Of a stretch of 64,000 nucleotides of DNA, positions 1 to 9,921 are shown one piece after another (positions within the stretch are counted from its first letter, which is position 1; each line of letters starts with the position of its first letter). The notes below the pieces were generated by a model. It searched no databases, was not told the origin of the DNA, and saw only the letters and a list, made by a program, of their open reading frames with translations. The position numbers were made by a program, and so were the translations under genes. The stretch is from Stappia sp. BW2 (GTDB lineage: Bacteria > Pseudomonadota > Alphaproteobacteria > Rhizobiales > Stappiaceae): positions 1,488,001 through 1,552,000 of the forward strand of contig NZ_VIRG01000070.1 of NCBI RefSeq assembly GCF_008107695.1, given 5' to 3'.

Positions 1-326
1 GCTGCAGTCAGCTCTGCAGCGTTTCCGTGGAACAGTGTCGTCTTCACCGCCAGTCGGCTGAGAACGGTGCGCATTGCCAGGAACGTTTCGATGCGGTCGA
101 AATGCGGCAATGCCTCGAAGAGCAACCTGTTATTTCCCTGCCAGCGCATTTCTCTCAAGAGTGGGATCAGGCACCGTTCCGCAGGAGCAGCATCTTCGTC
201 CGGCAGACCCAAACTGCCGGATGCACCGCCGTTCGCTGACAGCTTTTCCGAAAGATCGTGCCACTGCCTGTGCACGGCATTTTCGGCGGTCTGAATATCT
301 TTGAGGTTGAATAGCGGCCTGGTCAT
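1..326 (-). CDS. ABC exporter subunit, N-terminal part (partial, runs off window)
   Basis: The frame opens with ATG at 324-326 and stays open to the left edge, giving about 108 residues of an N-terminus. The start overlaps the stop of the upstream exporter gene by four bases (ATGA), so the two are probably translationally coupled. The visible part has no transmembrane segment. The stretch around CLIPLLREMRW and EALPHFDRIETF resembles the C39-peptidase-like domain that precedes the membrane domain in LapB-type exporters. By inference it is the second half-transporter of a heterodimeric type I secretion ABC pair. The ATPase part lies outside the window, so the assignment is provisional. Confidence 0.55.
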   Translation of the reverse strand, partial: MTRPLFNLKDIQTAENAVHRQWHDLSEKLSANGGASGSLGLPDEDAAPAERCLIPLLREMRWQGNNRLLFEALPHFDRIETFLAMRTVLSRLAVKTTLFHGNAAELTA

Positions 327-2056
327 GCCGGCATCCCCAACTTTTGCAGGGTTCCGGTGACATTCATGGAGCCAAGATCGTGAAGGCTGCCATCGCTGAG
401 TTCGAATTGGTGATCGGCGACTGCCAGCATCGAAGGACGGTGACTGATGATGATCACAGTCAGATGGCCCTTCAGACGGATCAGCGCTTCGACAAGTAGC
501 TTTTCGGCCTGTTGATCGAGTTGCGCATTTGCCTCGTCCAAAATGAGGATCTTCGGCTCACCTGCCAGCGCCCTGGCAATGCAGATACGCTGAAGCGTTG
601 ACGTGGGCACCTTGCCTCCAAGGTCCGAACCGAGCTGCGTTTCATAGCCGCGTGGCAGAAGATGGATTTCCTTTTCGAGGCCAATCAGGCTTGCGGCCAT
701 GCGGGCGCGGGCAATATCGGAAATGGCGCCGAACATGGTGATGTTTTCGAGAATGGTTCCGTTGAAAATGGAAGACTGATTGTCGACGTAGGCGACCGTC
801 TTGCGCAGTGCGTGCTGATGAATGCCTTCGTAGTCCTGTCCCCCGATCATGACCTTGCCGGACGTTGGCGTAACTTCGCCAGTCAACAACTTCATGAGCG
901 TTGACTTGCCGCTGCCGTCGGCTCCACGGAACCCGACGGATTGACCGGATTCAATCGTCAGATTGATATCGTCGAACACCCGGCGGCGGTTTTCTCCCCG
1001 TTCAACGGACACGTTGACCAGGTGAATGGACCCATCGGTCTCTATGGACAATGGCTCTTGCGGCGCAACTTCCGGCAGCTGGAACAGCGAGTCGACCTGG
1101 CTGTAATCGTGTTTCAGGCGTTGCATGTCGGTGAGCTGGTTGATCGCGCGCAGGAACGGCTGCACGAATTGCCCGGACAACAAGGTGCTGGCCGCGACAC
1201 CACCCACACTGAAATTGCCGTCGATGGTCATCAATGCCCCAAAAATGACGACAAAGATTGTGGTCAGGGTTCCGAAAAGAGCCGAAGCATCCCGCGCCCG
1301 CCCGGACAGCCGCATGTACCTGGAACTGAGTTCGGCGGTAGCGCGCTGCAGCCGTTCGAAACGGCGCATGATCAGCGCTTCCATGGCCTGGGATTTGACT
1401 GTCTTTGCCCCGGACAGCACCTCGAGGATAAAATCGGACTTTCTGTCGTCCTGATCCGCTCTGTCTGCAACGACCTTCTGCAGCACCTTGTTTCTGTTGA
1501 GCGCAAACAGCATGAAAATGCCCAAAAAAGTGACTGGAACCAGAGCCAGTGGGCCTGCAATGAATGCCAGAGCCGCTAGAAAGATGCCTCCTGCCGGTAG
1601 ATCGATCGCCAAAAGGCGTTTCTGGTCACCGTAGTGATCTGCAATGGATTGCAACGAGCGAAGCTTGTGCACCTGAACGGAAACCGGCGTTTTGGCAAAC
1701 TCGGAAGGCTCCGCGCCGAGCACCCTTCGAAAAAGCTCCATATGAGCCTGATGATTGAAACCGGCTCCCAGCCTGCCGACAACTGCGATCCTCGACACCT
1801 TGATGATTGCATCGGCAACAAGGAAAACAACAACACCAAGGACGAGGACGAGAAGCGTGTCCGTGGAGGCGTTCGGCAGAACACGGTCGTACACCTGGAG
1901 AATAGCCAACGGCAGTGCCAGGCCCATGATGTTCGCAAAAACGGATGCGACGATTACATCGCGCGGCAAACCGGGTGAAGAGATCCAATGTCCGGACGGT
2001 GAATGCCGAATTTTCAAACGTGGCAAAAAGAACGATGAAAGTAGCAATTTCAGCAT
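323..2056 (-). CDS. Type I secretion ABC transporter, permease plus ATPase
   Basis: This 577-residue half-transporter should sit in the inner membrane and drive export of the neighbouring RTX/cadherin protein. The N-terminal half has membrane segments (around residues 37-55, 67-88 and 155-195). The C-terminal half is an ABC ATPase with Walker A GADGSGKSTL, Walker B ILILDEANAQLD and an H-loop IIISHRPS. The signature loop is abnormal: where LSGGQ is expected the protein reads KVPTSTLQRI, which suggests a degenerate ATP site. Such asymmetry is usual in heterodimeric ABC proteins, and the overlapping downstream gene is a candidate partner. It is transcribed away from the adhesin gene. Confidence 0.88.
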   Translation of the reverse strand: MLKLLLSSFFLPRLKIRHSPSGHWISSPGLPRDVIVASVFANIMGLALPLAILQVYDRVLPNASTDTLLVLVLGVVVFLVADAIIKVSRIAVVGRLGAGFNHQAHMELFRRVLGAEPSEFAKTPVSVQVHKLRSLQSIADHYGDQKRLLAIDLPAGGIFLAALAFIAGPLALVPVTFLGIFMLFALNRNKVLQKVVADRADQDDRKSDFILEVLSGAKTVKSQAMEALIMRRFERLQRATAELSSRYMRLSGRARDASALFGTLTTIFVVIFGALMTIDGNFSVGGVAASTLLSGQFVQPFLRAINQLTDMQRLKHDYSQVDSLFQLPEVAPQEPLSIETDGSIHLVNVSVERGENRRRVFDDINLTIESGQSVGFRGADGSGKSTLMKLLTGEVTPTSGKVMIGGQDYEGIHQHALRKTVAYVDNQSSIFNGTILENITMFGAISDIARARMAASLIGLEKEIHLLPRGYETQLGSDLGGKVPTSTLQRICIARALAGEPKILILDEANAQLDQQAEKLLVEALIRLKGHLTVIIISHRPSMLAVADHQFELSDGSLHDLGSMNVTGTLQKLGMPA

Positions 2057-2133
2057 AGTCGGACCGGGGTGATGAATTTACTCACTCAAACTGTGCTGAT
2101 CGGGTTTAAAAACCGTTTACCCTATGCCTTGAT

Positions 2134-2151
2134 TTCTAAATTTTATTAGAA
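2134..2151. repeat. AT-rich inverted repeat in the divergent exporter/adhesin spacer
   Basis: TTCTAA, a six-base spacer, then TTAGAA form a perfect 6-6-6 inverted repeat in the AT-rich spacer between the exporter gene (start 2056) and the adhesin gene (start 2244). It could be an operator for one or both divergent promoters, or simply AT-rich promoter sequence. No regulator is encoded next to it. Confidence 0.3.
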
Positions 2152-2243
2152 CTAACTTTCAGATTCTAAGAGCAATTTTGCGCTTTGTTAAGGGTGCTGC
2201 CGTTCACTGACGTTATCGTAAATTGTGCGGACGTGCGACCGGA

Positions 2244-5200
2244 ATGGCAAGCGATACTCAAAATCGAGACACCCAGAACAAAGCCGGTGCAGAAGGCAAA
2301 ACGACGGAAACCAGGACGACCCTGAATTCCGATAACGCTCTGCATTCGGGTCTTCTCGATGATCGGGACCAGACTCTCGATAAGGCGCACGACTATCATC
2401 TCGACCAGGACATGGGCGACTCCATGGAGCAGGTGAATGCCAACCTGCATCTTGGTGACGAAGAGCAAGAGCAGCGATACGTCGAGCAACAAAATCCCTC
2501 GTTCGGCGCGCAGAGCCTGGTTTTTGAAAATCTAACTGTCGAGCCCTCATCTCACGACGACGGCGAAACGCCAGGCCCAAGCATAGATCTATCAGCGAAC
2601 ATTGATGATTTCCCCGAAGATCGTCCTGATTTCGACCATGACAGTGCGCCGGCAGGGAGTAGCTCTTCAGCAAGCATCGCGTCTGTTCTGAACGCGGGTC
2701 CTGACCTGACCTACGCCGGCAGCACGTCTTCAGGACAGTTTGACGGTTCGTTTGGCACCCAGGATGACACAAATTCTTTCGCGGCACCCTTTGGCGGCGA
2801 AAGCGACGACACAGCTGCTGGCGCAAGAGCTTCCGATCTGGGGGCGGTCGCGGATATTGATGAAAGCGAAAACGCGGTCGACGAAAATTCTGCTGCTGGT
2901 TCCGCGACAGGCATTCAGGCAGAAGCCGGTACTGCGGATGGCGCGAGTGTTGTCTACAGCCTCCTCGATGATGCTGGCGGGCTTTTTGCCATCGACCCGG
3001 AAACGGGAATTGTTACCGTCGCAGGTGCCCTGGACGCTGAAACGGCCGGAAGCCATCAGATCGTCGTGCTTGCGACCGGGTCTGATGGCTCGACTCAAAC
3101 CGAAACCTTTACAATTCAGATCCGCGACGTAAACGAACATGACGTCAGCGCGATCGAAACGGTTGGCGCGGTAGCGGATACAATTTCAGAAGGTGTGGCC
3201 GGCGGCAGTGAAGCTGGCATCACAGTTGTCGCTACCGATCAAGATGTGTCGGACAGTGTCTCCTACTCAGTCGATGACCCGCGTTTCGTGATTGACGACC
3301 AGGGTGTGGTCAGCATTGCCGACGACGCCGTCTTTGATGCCGAAACAGAAGCAACCGTCTCTTTCACCGTTACAGCCACATCAACCGACGGCTCGCAATC
3401 AGAGCAAACCTTCACGCTGTCGGTCGAAGACGAAAATGAATTTGCAACCTCCGCAATTCAGGACATCGACACAGCCGCCAATTCTGTCGCGGAAGACGCT
3501 GCGCCAGGTACACAGATTGGAATCACGGCCTTTGCGCAAGACCAGGACGCTACAGATACGGTTTCCTATGCGGTCGATGACGCACGTTTCATCGTTGACG
3601 AAAACGGTGTCGTTCGCGTTGCAGAAGGCGCCAGTTTTGATGCAGAAACTGAAGGCTCCATCAGCCTCACTGTGACCGCGACCTCTACGGACGGTTCAAC
3701 GTCGCAAGAGACCTTCACAATTGCCGTTTCTGACGTCAACGAAAGCGCTGTTTCTTCCGTAACCGATACCGATATAGGCACAGATACGATTGCAGAAAAT
3801 GTCTCCGCAGGAACGCAAGTCGGGATCACGGTTCATGCAACCGATAGCGATATTACCGACACGGTCTCTTATTCCGTCGACGATGACCGCTTCTCAGTGG
3901 ACGAAAACGGTGTTGTTCGCGTTGCGGATGGCGCAAGCTTTGACGCAGAAACCGAAGGCTCCATCAGCCTCACTGTGACCGCGACCTCTACGGATGGTTC
4001 AACGTCGCAGGAGACCTTCACAGTCGAAGTTTCCGACATCAATGAATACGGTGTTTCCGCACTGACGGATACGGACAGTGCTGAGAACTCCATCGCTGAA
4101 AATGCGACCGAGGGTACGCAGGGCGGCGTCACCGCCTTTGCTGAAGATAAGGACGCCACAGATACGGTTTCCTATGCGGTCGATGATGTTCGTTTCACCG
4201 TGGATGAAAATGGTGTCGTTCGCGTTGCAGAAGGCGCAAGCTTTGACGCTGAAACCGAAGGCTCCATCAGCCTCACTGTGACCGCGACCTCAACGGACGG
4301 CTCAACGTCGCAAGAGACCTTCACGATTGCCGTTTCTGATGTGAACGAAAGCGCTGTTTCTTCTGTAGCCGATACGGATACAGGCGCAAATACGATTGCG
4401 GAAAATGTCTCCGCAGGAACGCAAGTCGGCATCACGGTTCTTGCGACCGATAGCGATATTACCGACACGGTCTCCTATTCCGTCGATGATGACCGCTTCA
4501 CAGTGGACGAAAACGGTGTTGTTCGCGTTGCGGATGGCGCGTCGTTCGACTTTGAGAGCGAACCCAACATCTCGCTGACGGTAACCGCAACTTCTTCAGA
4601 CGGCTCCACCTCTTCAGATGCGTTTGCTGTCTCCGTAACAGATGTTGCCGAGGACTATCAGCTCGAAGATGGCGGTCAGAGTTTCACGGATAACTCTGTA
4701 GCTGAAACCAGCATCACCGGTGGTTCAGGAGACGATACCATCGTGGCGCATGCCGACGGCGGCAACGTTTATGGCGCCGACGGTGACGATACCATTTCCG
4801 GAAACGGTGCTGCCGATACCCTGGCAGGCGGCGCGGGTGACGACACTCTGACAGGCGGTGCCGGCGATGACACTATCGATGGCGGTCTTGGTACTGATAC
4901 AGCGACCTACAGCGGCAATTTCGCTGACTACACGATCACCGAGAACGAAGGCATCTTCACTGTTACAGACAACCGTGCAGGATCCCCCGACGGCACCGAC
5001 ACCGTTGTAAACGTTGAAAACTTCCGATTTGCGGATGGCGATATTCTGGCAGGCGATTTGATCGCAAAAGATATTTCCGCAGTTTCGGACAAGGACAGCG
5101 GCGCGAACACGGTTGCGGAAGATGCTGCGGCCGGAACGGCAGTGGGCGTTACCGCTTTCGCAGAGGACGAGAACACCTCCGACACAGTCTCCTACACGGT

Positions 5201-8200
5201 TGACGACGATCGTTTCACCGTCGATGAAAACGGTGTTGTGCGTGTTGCAGATGGCGCAAGTTTCGATGCCGAGACTGAGGGCTCCATCGACATCACCGTG
5301 ACAGCGATATCCAGCGATGGCTCAACCTCAGCGGAGACCTTTACCGTTTCCGTGTCCGATGTTGACGAATACGACGTCTCCAGTGTGTCAGACACCGACG
5401 CAGCGGCCAACGAGGTTGCGGAAGACGCGGAAGCTGGCACGCAGGTCGGCATAGCCGCGTTTGCAAAGGATGACGATGTCACAGACACCGTTTCCTACTC
5501 CGTCGATGATGACCGCTTCACGGTGGACGATAACGGAGTTGTCCGTGTTGCAGACGGTGCAAGTTTCGATGCGGAGACTGAGGGTTCCATCGATATCCTG
5601 GTGACGGCAACCTCTTCCGACGGTTCGACCTCGCAAGAGTCCTTCACCATTTCCGTTTCCGATGTGAATGAGACTTCTGTCTCCGCTGTCACTGACGTTG
5701 ATGCAGCAGCGAACGGGTTTGCGGAAGATGCCACAGAAGGCACCGTGGTGGGTATCACCGCCCAGGCAACGGATGCAGACGCAACCGACACGGTGACCTA
5801 TTCGGTTTCCGATGACAGGTTCACTGTTGGTGACGACGGGGTGATCACGGTGGCAGCCGGTGCGACTTTCGACTACGAAAGCGAGCCGACCATCAAAGTT
5901 GCCGTCACAGCTACGTCTTCAGACGGGTCCACGTCTCAGGAAACCTTTGAACTGGCGGTTTCTGACGTCGCAGAAACCTATCAACTTGCCGAAGGCCAGA
6001 CGACCTTCACCGACACCGGCGTTGCCGAGACATCGATCACCGGCAACGACAGCGCGGACACCATCACAGCCCATGACGATGGCAGCACCATCTACAGTGG
6101 CGCCGGCGACGACACCATTTACGGCGGTGCGGGTGACGACACGATCCTCTTCGGCGAAGGTGCCGATGTCGTCTACGGTGGGGCCGGTGACGATTTCATC
6201 GACGATGAACGCGGCTCACAGCCCAATACAGGAGACAACTACCTGGATGGTGGTGACGGCAACGACACCATGTACGGGGGTGGCGGCAACGATACGATGA
6301 TCGGCGGTGCTGGCAACGACACTCTGCGCGGTGAAGGTGACGACGACACCCTGGACGGCGGAGACGGCGACGACATCCTCGTAGGTGGGGTTGGTGACGA
6401 TAGTATCGACGGCGGCAGCGGCAATGATGCGGTTTACTATTCGGGGAACCGTTCCGACTATGACATCACGGAAAACTCCGACGGCTCCTACACTGTCATC
6501 GACACCAGGACCGATTCACCTGACGGCACCGACACCGTTGCGAACGTTGAGAAATTCTGCTTTTCCGATGGCGATGTTCTCGCAGGCGATCTAGTCGCAA
6601 AAGATATTTCCACGGTTTCGGATTCCGACACAGCCGCCAATACGGTTGCAGAAGATGCCGCGGCCGGAACGGAAGTTGGCGTTACCGCTTCCGCAAACGA
6701 CGAGAACACGTCCGACACGGTTTCCTACTCCGTCGATGATGACCGCTTCACGGTGGACGATAACGGAGTTGTCCGTGTTGCAGACGGTGCAAGTTTCGAT
6801 GCGGAGACTGAGGGTTCCATCGATATCCTGGTGACGGCAACCTCCACAGACGGTTCAACATCGCAAGAGTCCTTCACGATCGCAGTTTCCGATGTGAATG
6901 AAACATCTGTCTCTGCTGTCACTGACGTTGATACGTCGGCCAACAGCTTTGCGGAAGATGCCACAGAAGGCACCGTGGTGGGTATCACCGCCCAGGCAAC
7001 GGATGCAGACGCAACCGACACGGTGACCTATTCGGTTTCCGATGACAGGTTCACTGTTGGTGACGACGGGGTGATCACGGTGGCAGCCGGTGCGACTTTC
7101 GACTACGAAAGCGAGCCGACCATCAAAGTTGCCGTCACAGCTACGTCTTCAGACGGGTCCACGTCGCAGGAAACCTTTGAACTGGCGGTTTCTGACGTCG
7201 CAGAAACCTATCAACTTGCCGAAGGCCAGACGACCTTCACCGACACCGGTGTTGCCGAGACATCGATCACCGGCAACGACAGTGCGGACACCATCACTGC
7301 CCATGACGACGGCAGCACCATCTACAGTGGCGCCGGCGATGACACCATTTACGGCGGTGCGGGTGACGACACGATCCTCTTCGGCGAAGGCGCCGATGTC
7401 GTCTACGGTGGGGCCGGTGACGATTTCATCGACGATGAACGCGGTTCACAGCCCAATACAGGAGACAACTACCTGGATGGTGGTGAAGGCAACGACACCA
7501 TGTACGGGGGTGGCGGCAACGATACGATGATCGGCGGGGCCGGCAACGACACTCTGCGCGGTGAAGGTGACGACGACACCCTGGACGGCGGAGACGGCGA
7601 CGACATCCTTGTAGGTGGGGTTGGTGACGATAGTATCGACGGCGGCAGCGGCAATGATGCGGTTTACTATTCGGGGACCCGTTCCGACTATGACATCACG
7701 GAAAACTCCGACGGCTCCTACACTGTCATCGACACCAGGACCGATTCACCTGACGGCACCGACACCGTTGCGAACGTTGAGAAATTCTGCTTTTCCGATG
7801 GCGATGTTCTCGCAGGCGATCTAGTCGCAAAAGATGTTTCTACGGTTTCGGATTCCGACACAGCCGCCAATACGATCATTGAAAATGGAGAAGAAGGGTC
7901 CACGGTCGGAATCAAGGCATTTGCCGATGACGCCAACACGTCCGACTCCGTCTCATACAGTGTCAATGACGCCCGTTTCTCGGTGGATGATGACGGGACC
8001 GTGCGTCTTGCGGCCGGTGCAAGCTTCGACTACGAGAGCGAGCCCGAGATCAACATCACCGTGACCGCGACGTCCACGGATGGCTCCAGCTCTAGCGAGA
8101 GCTTTTCCTTGAGCGTGTCAGATGTATCGGAAAACCTGCAGCTGGCCGATGGTGGCGTCACCTTCACCGACACCGGTGTCGCCGAAACCGCCATTACAGG

Positions 8201-9815
8201 CGGCACGGGCGACGACACGATTACCGCACACAACGATGGCGGTACGACCATCGACGGCGGAGATGGCAGCGACAAACTCCAGGGCGGTGCCGGAAACGAC
8301 ATGTTGATTGGCGGCGCAGGAGCCGACCTTCTGCAGGGCGGCGCCGGTGACGACACTTTCCAGGTCGGCGGCGACGGCACGTGGTCATCAGGTTATTCAG
8401 CGCAGAATACCGTCACCGATGAAACTGTATCTATTACTGGACGCATCAGAAGCTCCGATGTTTTCGAGGGCGGCGAAGGCACGGACACCCTTCTGGGCAC
8501 AGATGGCTCCGATGCGATCTTCCTGCATGATACCTATTCCGACAAGCATGCCGACGCATCAGAACCGCGGCTTGTCAGTATTGAAAATGTCAACCTGGGA
8601 GCCGGTGACGACATCCTGGACATGACCAGCGACACCCATGCCTACACCACGGACATGACGGTTGACGGTGGTGTAGGCGATGACATCATCTGGACGGGAG
8701 CTGGCAACGACACGATCCTTGGCGGTGAAGGCAACGACTCCCTGTTCGGTGGCGCAGGCAACGACACTCTTGTCGGTGGCGCCGGTACAGACACCGCCAT
8801 CTACTCGGGTAATTGGGAAGACTATGACATCGTACACAACGACGATGGCAGCTACACGATTTCCGATCTTCGCGCCGATGCTCCAGATGGTGTCGACACA
8901 GTGTCCAACGTGGAATCTTATCGGTTTGCCGATGTCGAACTTCAGTCTGACGAACTGATCGACAGGCCAGTTGGCGATGTCAGCGACACCGACTCCGCTG
9001 AAAACACGATACACGAACTGGACGGAGCCGGCACGCATGTGGGGATCACTGCATTTGCCGAAGATCCGAACGGTGAGGCAATCACCTACACACTGAGTGA
9101 CGACCGTTTCGAATTTGGTGCCGATGGCGTGGTCACAGTTGCCGATCACGCGTTTTTTGACAGCCAGGTCGAAAACTCCATCGACCTGACCGTTACTGCC
9201 ACCTCTGAGGACGGGTCCCAGTCGAACCAGTCTTTCGCGGTCTCTGTCACGGGGGCATACGACGGTACGTTCACCGGTGGAGACGAAGCAGGATCATTCA
9301 CCGGCACCGACAAATCGTACAGTGTTGACGGTGGTGGCGGAGACGACACCATCACGACCGGTGACTTCAACGACCGGCTTGACGGCGGTGCAAACGGCGG
9401 AAACGACACTCTCGACGGCGGCGGCGGCAACGATCTGATGTTTGGCCGCGGCGGCGACGACGTAATCTACGGTCGCGCCGGAGACGATACGATCATCGGC
9501 GGAGCCGGCAACGACACGCTTTACGGCGGCGATGGTTCGGACCTTTTCATGCACGGCCTTGGCGATGGAAACGACACCATCGATGCCGGCGCAGGGGCTG
9601 GCTGGACAGACGTCATCGATCTGGGCGGAGGGCCTGACATCGCGTCGGCTGGCGTCTATGAGACGGACTGGACTGTAACGATCACCAGCGGCTCGATTGA
9701 ATCGACAGACACCGACGGCGGCAGGATTGACCTTTCACAGGATGCCGATGGTTATATCGACTTTGCCGATGGCAGCCGGGTCAACTTCAACGATGTCGAG
9801 GAAATTCGCTGGTAG
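2244..9815 (+). CDS. Giant cadherin-like / RTX calcium-binding adhesin
   Basis: This secreted protein of about 2523 residues is very acidic and rich in D, G, T and S. The ATG at 2244 was preferred; a TTG at 2223 would add seven residues and neither has a strong ribosome-binding site. There is no signal peptide, as expected for type I secretion. After an acidic N-terminus (residues 1-190) come roughly 13 cadherin-like domains of about 100 residues, with motifs such as SVDDDRFTVDENGVV and DVNE. They alternate with five RTX blocks of GGxGxDxxx nonapeptides (near bases 4700-4900, 6060-6420, 7290-7650, 8190-8790 and 9320-9580), joined by linkers with YSGN and SPDGTDTV. The C-terminus (IDFADGSRVNFNDVEEIRW) fits an uncleaved type I signal. 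Likely function is calcium-stiffened surface adhesion or biofilm; the ligand is unknown. Confidence 0.9.
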   Translation: MASDTQNRDTQNKAGAEGKTTETRTTLNSDNALHSGLLDDRDQTLDKAHDYHLDQDMGDSMEQVNANLHLGDEEQEQRYVEQQNPSFGAQSLVFENLTVEPSSHDDGETPGPSIDLSANIDDFPEDRPDFDHDSAPAGSSSSASIASVLNAGPDLTYAGSTSSGQFDGSFGTQDDTNSFAAPFGGESDDTAAGARASDLGAVADIDESENAVDENSAAGSATGIQAEAGTADGASVVYSLLDDAGGLFAIDPETGIVTVAGALDAETAGSHQIVVLATGSDGSTQTETFTIQIRDVNEHDVSAIETVGAVADTISEGVAGGSEAGITVVATDQDVSDSVSYSVDDPRFVIDDQGVVSIADDAVFDAETEATVSFTVTATSTDGSQSEQTFTLSVEDENEFATSAIQDIDTAANSVAEDAAPGTQIGITAFAQDQDATDTVSYAVDDARFIVDENGVVRVAEGASFDAETEGSISLTVTATSTDGSTSQETFTIAVSDVNESAVSSVTDTDIGTDTIAENVSAGTQVGITVHATDSDITDTVSYSVDDDRFSVDENGVVRVADGASFDAETEGSISLTVTATSTDGSTSQETFTVEVSDINEYGVSALTDTDSAENSIAENATEGTQGGVTAFAEDKDATDTVSYAVDDVRFTVDENGVVRVAEGASFDAETEGSISLTVTATSTDGSTSQETFTIAVSDVNESAVSSVADTDTGANTIAENVSAGTQVGITVLATDSDITDTVSYSVDDDRFTVDENGVVRVADGASFDFESEPNISLTVTATSSDGSTSSDAFAVSVTDVAEDYQLEDGGQSFTDNSVAETSITGGSGDDTIVAHADGGNVYGADGDDTISGNGAADTLAGGAGDDTLTGGAGDDTIDGGLGTDTATYSGNFADYTITENEGIFTVTDNRAGSPDGTDTVVNVENFRFADGDILAGDLIAKDISAVSDKDSGANTVAEDAAAGTAVGVTAFAEDENTSDTVSYTVDDDRFTVDENGVVRVADGASFDAETEGSIDITVTAISSDGSTSAETFTVSVSDVDEYDVSSVSDTDAAANEVAEDAEAGTQVGIAAFAKDDDVTDTVSYSVDDDRFTVDDNGVVRVADGASFDAETEGSIDILVTATSSDGSTSQESFTISVSDVNETSVSAVTDVDAAANGFAEDATEGTVVGITAQATDADATDTVTYSVSDDRFTVGDDGVITVAAGATFDYESEPTIKVAVTATSSDGSTSQETFELAVSDVAETYQLAEGQTTFTDTGVAETSITGNDSADTITAHDDGSTIYSGAGDDTIYGGAGDDTILFGEGADVVYGGAGDDFIDDERGSQPNTGDNYLDGGDGNDTMYGGGGNDTMIGGAGNDTLRGEGDDDTLDGGDGDDILVGGVGDDSIDGGSGNDAVYYSGNRSDYDITENSDGSYTVIDTRTDSPDGTDTVANVEKFCFSDGDVLAGDLVAKDISTVSDSDTAANTVAEDAAAGTEVGVTASANDENTSDTVSYSVDDDRFTVDDNGVVRVADGASFDAETEGSIDILVTATSTDGSTSQESFTIAVSDVNETSVSAVTDVDTSANSFAEDATEGTVVGITAQATDADATDTVTYSVSDDRFTVGDDGVITVAAGATFDYESEPTIKVAVTATSSDGSTSQETFELAVSDVAETYQLAEGQTTFTDTGVAETSITGNDSADTITAHDDGSTIYSGAGDDTIYGGAGDDTILFGEGADVVYGGAGDDFIDDERGSQPNTGDNYLDGGEGNDTMYGGGGNDTMIGGAGNDTLRGEGDDDTLDGGDGDDILVGGVGDDSIDGGSGNDAVYYSGTRSDYDITENSDGSYTVIDTRTDSPDGTDTVANVEKFCFSDGDVLAGDLVAKDVSTVSDSDTAANTIIENGEEGSTVGIKAFADDANTSDSVSYSVNDARFSVDDDGTVRLAAGASFDYESEPEINITVTATSTDGSSSSESFSLSVSDVSENLQLADGGVTFTDTGVAETAITGGTGDDTITAHNDGGTTIDGGDGSDKLQGGAGNDMLIGGAGADLLQGGAGDDTFQVGGDGTWSSGYSAQNTVTDETVSITGRIRSSDVFEGGEGTDTLLGTDGSDAIFLHDTYSDKHADASEPRLVSIENVNLGAGDDILDMTSDTHAYTTDMTVDGGVGDDIIWTGAGNDTILGGEGNDSLFGGAGNDTLVGGAGTDTAIYSGNWEDYDIVHNDDGSYTISDLRADAPDGVDTVSNVESYRFADVELQSDELIDRPVGDVSDTDSAENTIHELDGAGTHVGITAFAEDPNGEAITYTLSDDRFEFGADGVVTVADHAFFDSQVENSIDLTVTATSEDGSQSNQSFAVSVTGAYDGTFTGGDEAGSFTGTDKSYSVDGGGGDDTITTGDFNDRLDGGANGGNDTLDGGGGNDLMFGRGGDDVIYGRAGDDTIIGGAGNDTLYGGDGSDLFMHGLGDGNDTIDAGAGAGWTDVIDLGGGPDIASAGVYETDWTVTITSGSIESTDTDGGRIDLSQDADGYIDFADGSRVNFNDVEEIRW
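5491..7874 (+). repeat. 1230-bp tandem duplication inside the adhesin gene
   Basis: Bases 5491-6644 recur at 6721-7874 with a fixed 1230-base offset (410 codons, frame preserved). Most of the copy is nearly base-identical, including the whole RTX block and the SPDGTDTV linker. A short patch (5641-5710 against 6871-6940) has diverged. Each unit holds cadherin-like sequence plus one RTX block. The sequence just before each copy and just after the second does not match, which marks the duplication ends. Confidence 0.9.
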
Positions 9816-9844
9816 CCCATGCTACCAGACAGCGGCAATTGACC

Positions 9845-9874
9845 AAAAGCCCCACCGGAAACGGCGGGGCTTTT
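9845..9874. terminator. Bidirectional terminator between adhesin and HlyD genes
   Basis: AAAAGCCCC and GGGGCTTTT form a perfect stem with A and T runs on the two sides. It lies between convergent genes, so it can end both the adhesin and the HlyD transcripts. Confidence 0.85.
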
Positions 9875-9921
9875 CATTTGCCGCACTATCGAGGAAAACC
9901 GGATAGTCTTGTAACGCGCGC

